Below are positions 10,051-64,000 of a DNA stretch of 64,000 nucleotides, in pieces (positions within the stretch are counted from its first letter, which is position 1; each line of letters opens with the position of its first letter). Below the pieces are notes generated by a model, which ran no database searches, was not told where the DNA came from, and saw only the letters and a program-made list of their open reading frames with translations. The DNA comes from Acanthochromis polyacanthus (taxonomy: Eukaryota > Chordata > Actinopteri > Pomacentridae): the NCBI RefSeq assembly GCF_021347895.1, contig NC_067129.1, positions 34,881,690-34,945,689 on the forward strand. Reading direction: 5' to 3'. Position numbers and translations under genes: made by a program.

Positions 10051-12180
10051 TTTGCATGGCTGCTTCTAATTTTCTTAGTAAAGGAACCTGAAGGCTGAGA
10101 CTTACTCTGTCCCCACCCTCTGCCATGCTTCACAGACCACAGCATGTGGGTGTCAGTGGGAGAGGAAGACAACATTAGCAAATCTATACATCTGTGAGAA
10201 GATGTGTTTTGAGAAATGTTCTGTTTTTGTGTGATCTGTAATCTCACAGATGTCAAGGCTAAAATTTTAGGCATAAATTTTTCACCGAGTCGAGCAAATG
10301 ACGACAGCACTTGTACTGAGAACTGCATTGCTTTCCGAGTCCCTTACTTTACATTTTCAGTTCCTCTTCTAGCAACATGATGCTACATTAGTTGATAACT
10401 GTACAGCCTTTAGGGATTAGGTTAAAAATCAGTTTTCTTTTGCAGCTGCAAGTTTGTCCTAATTAACCCTTTCATGCATAAGTGGGTCAAAAATGACTCG
10501 GTGAGGTTGTTTTCTTGAAATATCTTTGAAATGAAAACTTTTTATCATTTTACATTCCAGCTATTCCTCAAAAAACATGTTTTTATATCATTCCATTCAG
10601 ATTTTTAAGCTATCTTTTACACTTTTAAAGAAATTCTAATATTTGTATTACTACTCCATGCTTTTTTCAATGATAATATCACATACAAATATACAAGAGG
10701 TAATGAAGTGCACAAAACTGGAGGGACGGAGAGGAGCAACAGTTTGAAGAAAAGAGTAAAAAGACATCAACAAAATGGAGGTTGACATTATTCTGTTGCT
10801 GTTCTGTGAAATATTCTTATTTTTCAATTAGCAAAATGTTCAAAATCTGTTATAAAGTGGAAAAATAAAACTATTCCAATCATGAAATCATTCTTGTGCG
10901 GACAAAAATATAATATAATCAATAATACAATTGATTATTCTTAACCAAAATGACAAAAATGGCACATAAAGATATGGTTATATGAGATAATAACGGTTTC
11001 ATACATGATATTACAAAATATCCTGACTTTGTTGTAAAGAATTCACTGTAAGTAAAGTACTGCAAAGCTGCTTCCTCTCACTATGACTGCATAACTCCTG
11101 GTTTTAGTCCTGTTTTTAAAGGGGCTGTTTCAGTGTCCGTGACTTTAAATGCACCGCAGTTGCTGCTGTCCCAGCCGCTTTCAGGAAGAAGACTCTCTCT
11201 GTGTCAGTGATTGACAGTGGGGAGCTAAAAGAGCTGACTGAATGGCAGCCAACACAGCTGTGGATGCCTTCTGTTGCTTCCAGCTTTCTTTCTGAGTGAT
11301 TATGTTAGATAGCAGGAGAGAATATTATCCACTTAAGATAGGTTGATTGTTTTCTAATCAGCCTTCTGAATGTCTCTCAGCTTTACACAAACTCTGACTT
11401 GTGGACTTACGATCACAGCTAATGCTAACATTAGCCACATAAGCCACACAACATGCTAACACTGAGGATTTCACAGTTGTTGTGGGGACATTGCCATTGA
11501 CAATAAATGTAATCCACTAAGTCTTCAGTTCCTCAGATGTTGGGAGTGCAACAAGACTCTTGTGTTCGCTATTACAGCCAACAGCAGAACATTTGGTGAG
11601 TTTTGCTATTAGCTAATACATTTTAAAGTTTGCAAAAGCAGCTCTAGAAAGTAAACAGCCTGGTGGATTATGAAGCAGCTGGCAGTAAAGAGGCAGAATT
11701 ATACAAAGTTTGAGATTGACAGCTTTTGGTTTGTGGTGGTATATAGGACTTAGGTTAAATTCTTACTGGCCTGTAAAGCTGGGAGGTTATCTACTTGTGT
11801 GAAGGCTTGAGGAATGACATAAACGAGTTTAAATCTTAACAGCTTTAACTTTACACCTGCAAGTTTACAACAACTACAAAACGCAATAATATTAAATTTT
11901 CAAGATAAGGGGCCTTTGAATTTGAAATAATTATCTGTATATGGCATTTATTTTGAAAGATGGAACAGGAATCTATCAAGCCAGCGAAATTTAGCATTGC
12001 AGGAAATCGACTTAAGGCCTTCAAAATATTAACGCAAAAATGCTACATAATGGTAAAACCGAATGTCGAGTTCGAAATTGTTCTGAAATTGTACTTATAT
12101 TTAATTCTTTGTTTAAATTTTCTGTTTAGATTATGCATGTTGCTCGATTGATACACATTAAAGCTCGAAACAGAGCTACG
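10050..12180. other. spacer between scimp and rabep1
   Basis: AT-rich with no supported coding exon. ttaaccctttcatgcataag at 10463 looks like one end of a TTAA-type DNA element, but I do not see its partner. Open frames here (for example 9990-10328 on the - strand) show no family features. Confidence 0.35.
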
Positions 12181-12340
12181 CAGCGCCGAATATGTGCGTT
12201 TTACTTTGAAATTCCTACCAGAACGCGCGGTGTTTCCTCTCGCTAGCTTGAAGGTAGTTGTGATGTTAGCCTGTTTTCTTGGACGCTCCTAGCTGTTACC
12301 CCACCGCCCTGCTAACTGCCTCAAGCCCCCTCAGGAAACC
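12180..12340 (+). promoter_or_regulatory. rabep1: rabep1 5' UTR and likely promoter region
   Basis: This is the most CpG-containing stretch in the left half of the window (cagcgccgaa, gaacgcgcgg, cgctagc), placed directly before the rabep1 start codon. I see no TATA box. It looks like a TATA-less housekeeping-type promoter and 5' UTR. The exact transcription start cannot be read from sequence alone. Confidence 0.45.
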
Positions 12341-62741
<50,401 letters not shown>

Positions 62742-63640
62742 TACCGTCATGCGAAAACTGCCTTCTGTTTCATTCCCCTCTTTCTCTATCACTGGCCCAG
62801 TAACATTATTGATCTGACCCTTCCTCCTCCCCATAACCACCTCGGAAGAGTTTGGAGGGATCTGGACAGATGTGGTGCGAGAAGCTCACGGCCTTTGTGT
62901 ATATTAAAAGTCTCGGAACACACCATGGAGAGAATAATGAAGAAGAACACTACTAAAAACAAATGTAAATAACTAAATGTGTGACTGTGGACGGAGGGAG
63001 TGGACGTCCTTCTCCCTGTGGGTCTGTCTGTGTCTTGTTTCTACTGTAGATATGACTGTCTGTGTTAGCTCAACCAAAAAAAAAAGGTTTGTCGTCTTCT
63101 AAAGCACTTTTCATCTGCAACTTGTCTTTCCAAGTTAAATAGAAAACAATTGGCTGCACAGATTTTCTCCTTCTGTTCTCAAAGCGGTTGATAATCGCTT
63201 CCTTATTCCTACTTGCTTGTTCTTTCCCTGTGTGTTTTGTTTTTTCCCAGCTTTTCTGGCTGTTTTTCACCCTGTTCTGGTGATGTAACCCCTCTGACAA
63301 AGACACAATGAAGGATGGAAAACACTTGCACTTAGTTTAACCGGGATTATATAAAAAAGAAAAAAAAGCAGGAATATAACAGAATGCAAGCAATACCCTC
63401 CGTTTCTTTAACATCCTCTGCTGCAGTTTTGCTTTGTTGTTGCTCTTTGTAGTGTCCGACAGAAACCTTTTTGTTTTAAAGCTGCAGAAATACAGTGACG
63501 AAACATTCGTCGTGCTTGAGGTTGTGGGTTTTTTTTCCAACTCTTGATTGGTGAGAGACACTAGTTACTCCAATAAGTGTTGAGGTCAAGAACAAGGTGT
63601 CAAAATTAAAGCAGGGCATGAAAATGAATGGATTTTATTA
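62742..63640 (+). other. rabep1: rabep1 3' UTR, end uncertain
   Basis: Non-coding sequence after the rabep1 stop with no repeats that I recognise. ATTAAA occurs near 62902 and at about 63606; the second, followed by T/G-rich sequence, is the more plausible polyadenylation signal. No AATAAA is seen on the + strand here. The end is a guess. Confidence 0.4.
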
Positions 63641-64000
63641 CATATTTTGCTCCGGTTGCTGACTTTTGAGATCTTTAATCACAGCTTTTAAAGGATGGAC
63701 TAGCACAACCCTAACTTGGTCTTATCGGACCACAAACTTCACTAAAACAGCTCTGAAATGGTTCATTCATCACTACGAGAAAGTTTGCTGTTTGTGAGGC
63801 TACTAAATAATTTCAGTTAAACAACCTTAAAGTGTTGGGGTCGGCACTGTCTTTACCAAAGTCTGTGTTTGATGTACGATCGTGAAAAGACAGGAATGAC
63901 TCAAAGATCTAAACTGCGTCACTTAAAAACTGTTGTCTGCTACATGACCAAACCTGCAGTCTGTTGTGGTTGAATAGCATCTGAAACATCCTCTCTTGAC
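63640..64000. other. flank beyond rabep1, nothing recognised
   Basis: No coding frame, terminal repeat or RNA gene is supported. It may still be long 3' UTR of rabep1. Confidence 0.3.

Noticed and set aside
9990..10328. 112-codon - strand frame upstream of scimp
   Set aside because: No domain or conserved motif; low-complexity Ser-rich composition typical of chance frames, and it overlaps the presumed 5' UTR region.

Overview
The window is nuclear genomic DNA from a teleost fish, probably a percomorph. It is AT-rich and has long introns, GT-AG spliced coding exons and a typical fish load of mobile elements: Tc1/mariner, hAT, piggyBac-like and Harbinger-like DNA transposons, L1/Tx1 and L2-type LINEs, and tRNA-derived SINEs. 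It shows no prokaryotic or viral gene organisation.

The main gene is rabep1 (rabaptin-5, an endosomal Rab5/Rab4 effector) on the + strand, from a start codon at 12341 to a stop at 62741. I could trace 18 conserved coding exons plus one 12-base in-frame microexon. All junctions are GT-AG and phase-compatible. The product is 857 aa, or 861 aa with the microexon, against about 862 aa in human. It carries the DFGPLV adaptin/GGA-ear motif (F430) and a highly conserved C-terminal Rab5-binding coiled coil.

On the - strand, divergently oriented, is a gene made of very small exons that I identify as scimp, the SLP adaptor and Csk-interacting membrane protein. It has a 5' UTR exon ending at 9932 and coding exons at 9240-9132, 3987-3939, 3503-3427 and 3204-3056. 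The predicted 127-aa protein has a short N-terminus, one membrane helix, a PPLPPR proline motif and a C-terminal VSVPEFIKP motif. Human SCIMP and RABEP1 are also close neighbours in a divergent arrangement, which supports both calls. At the far left (391-655) is an unrecognised 83-codon reading frame with a C-terminal hydrophobic segment behind plausible splice sites.

Layout: 1-660 possible small gene; 660-3055 intergenic DNA with repeat tails; 3056-about 10050 scimp, whose large first coding intron holds a TTAA-flanked element and AT-rich tandem repeats; 10050-12340 spacer and rabep1 5' region; 12341-62741 rabep1; 62742-64000 rabep1 3' UTR and flank. The rabep1 introns hold a roughly 2-kb tandem array (intron 1), an L2 LINE broken by a SINE and a palindromic hAT element (intron 1), a 503-bp hAT element with a tRNA-like core (intron 3), two antisense L1 copies with target duplications (introns 7 and 12), a Tc1 fragment with an inserted fold-back element whose arms mirror transposase N-termini (intron 11), a TIR element ending 26 bp before exon 14, a nearly intact Tc1 with one nonsense codon (the intron after the microexon) and a 1.2-kb inverted repeat (intron 18).
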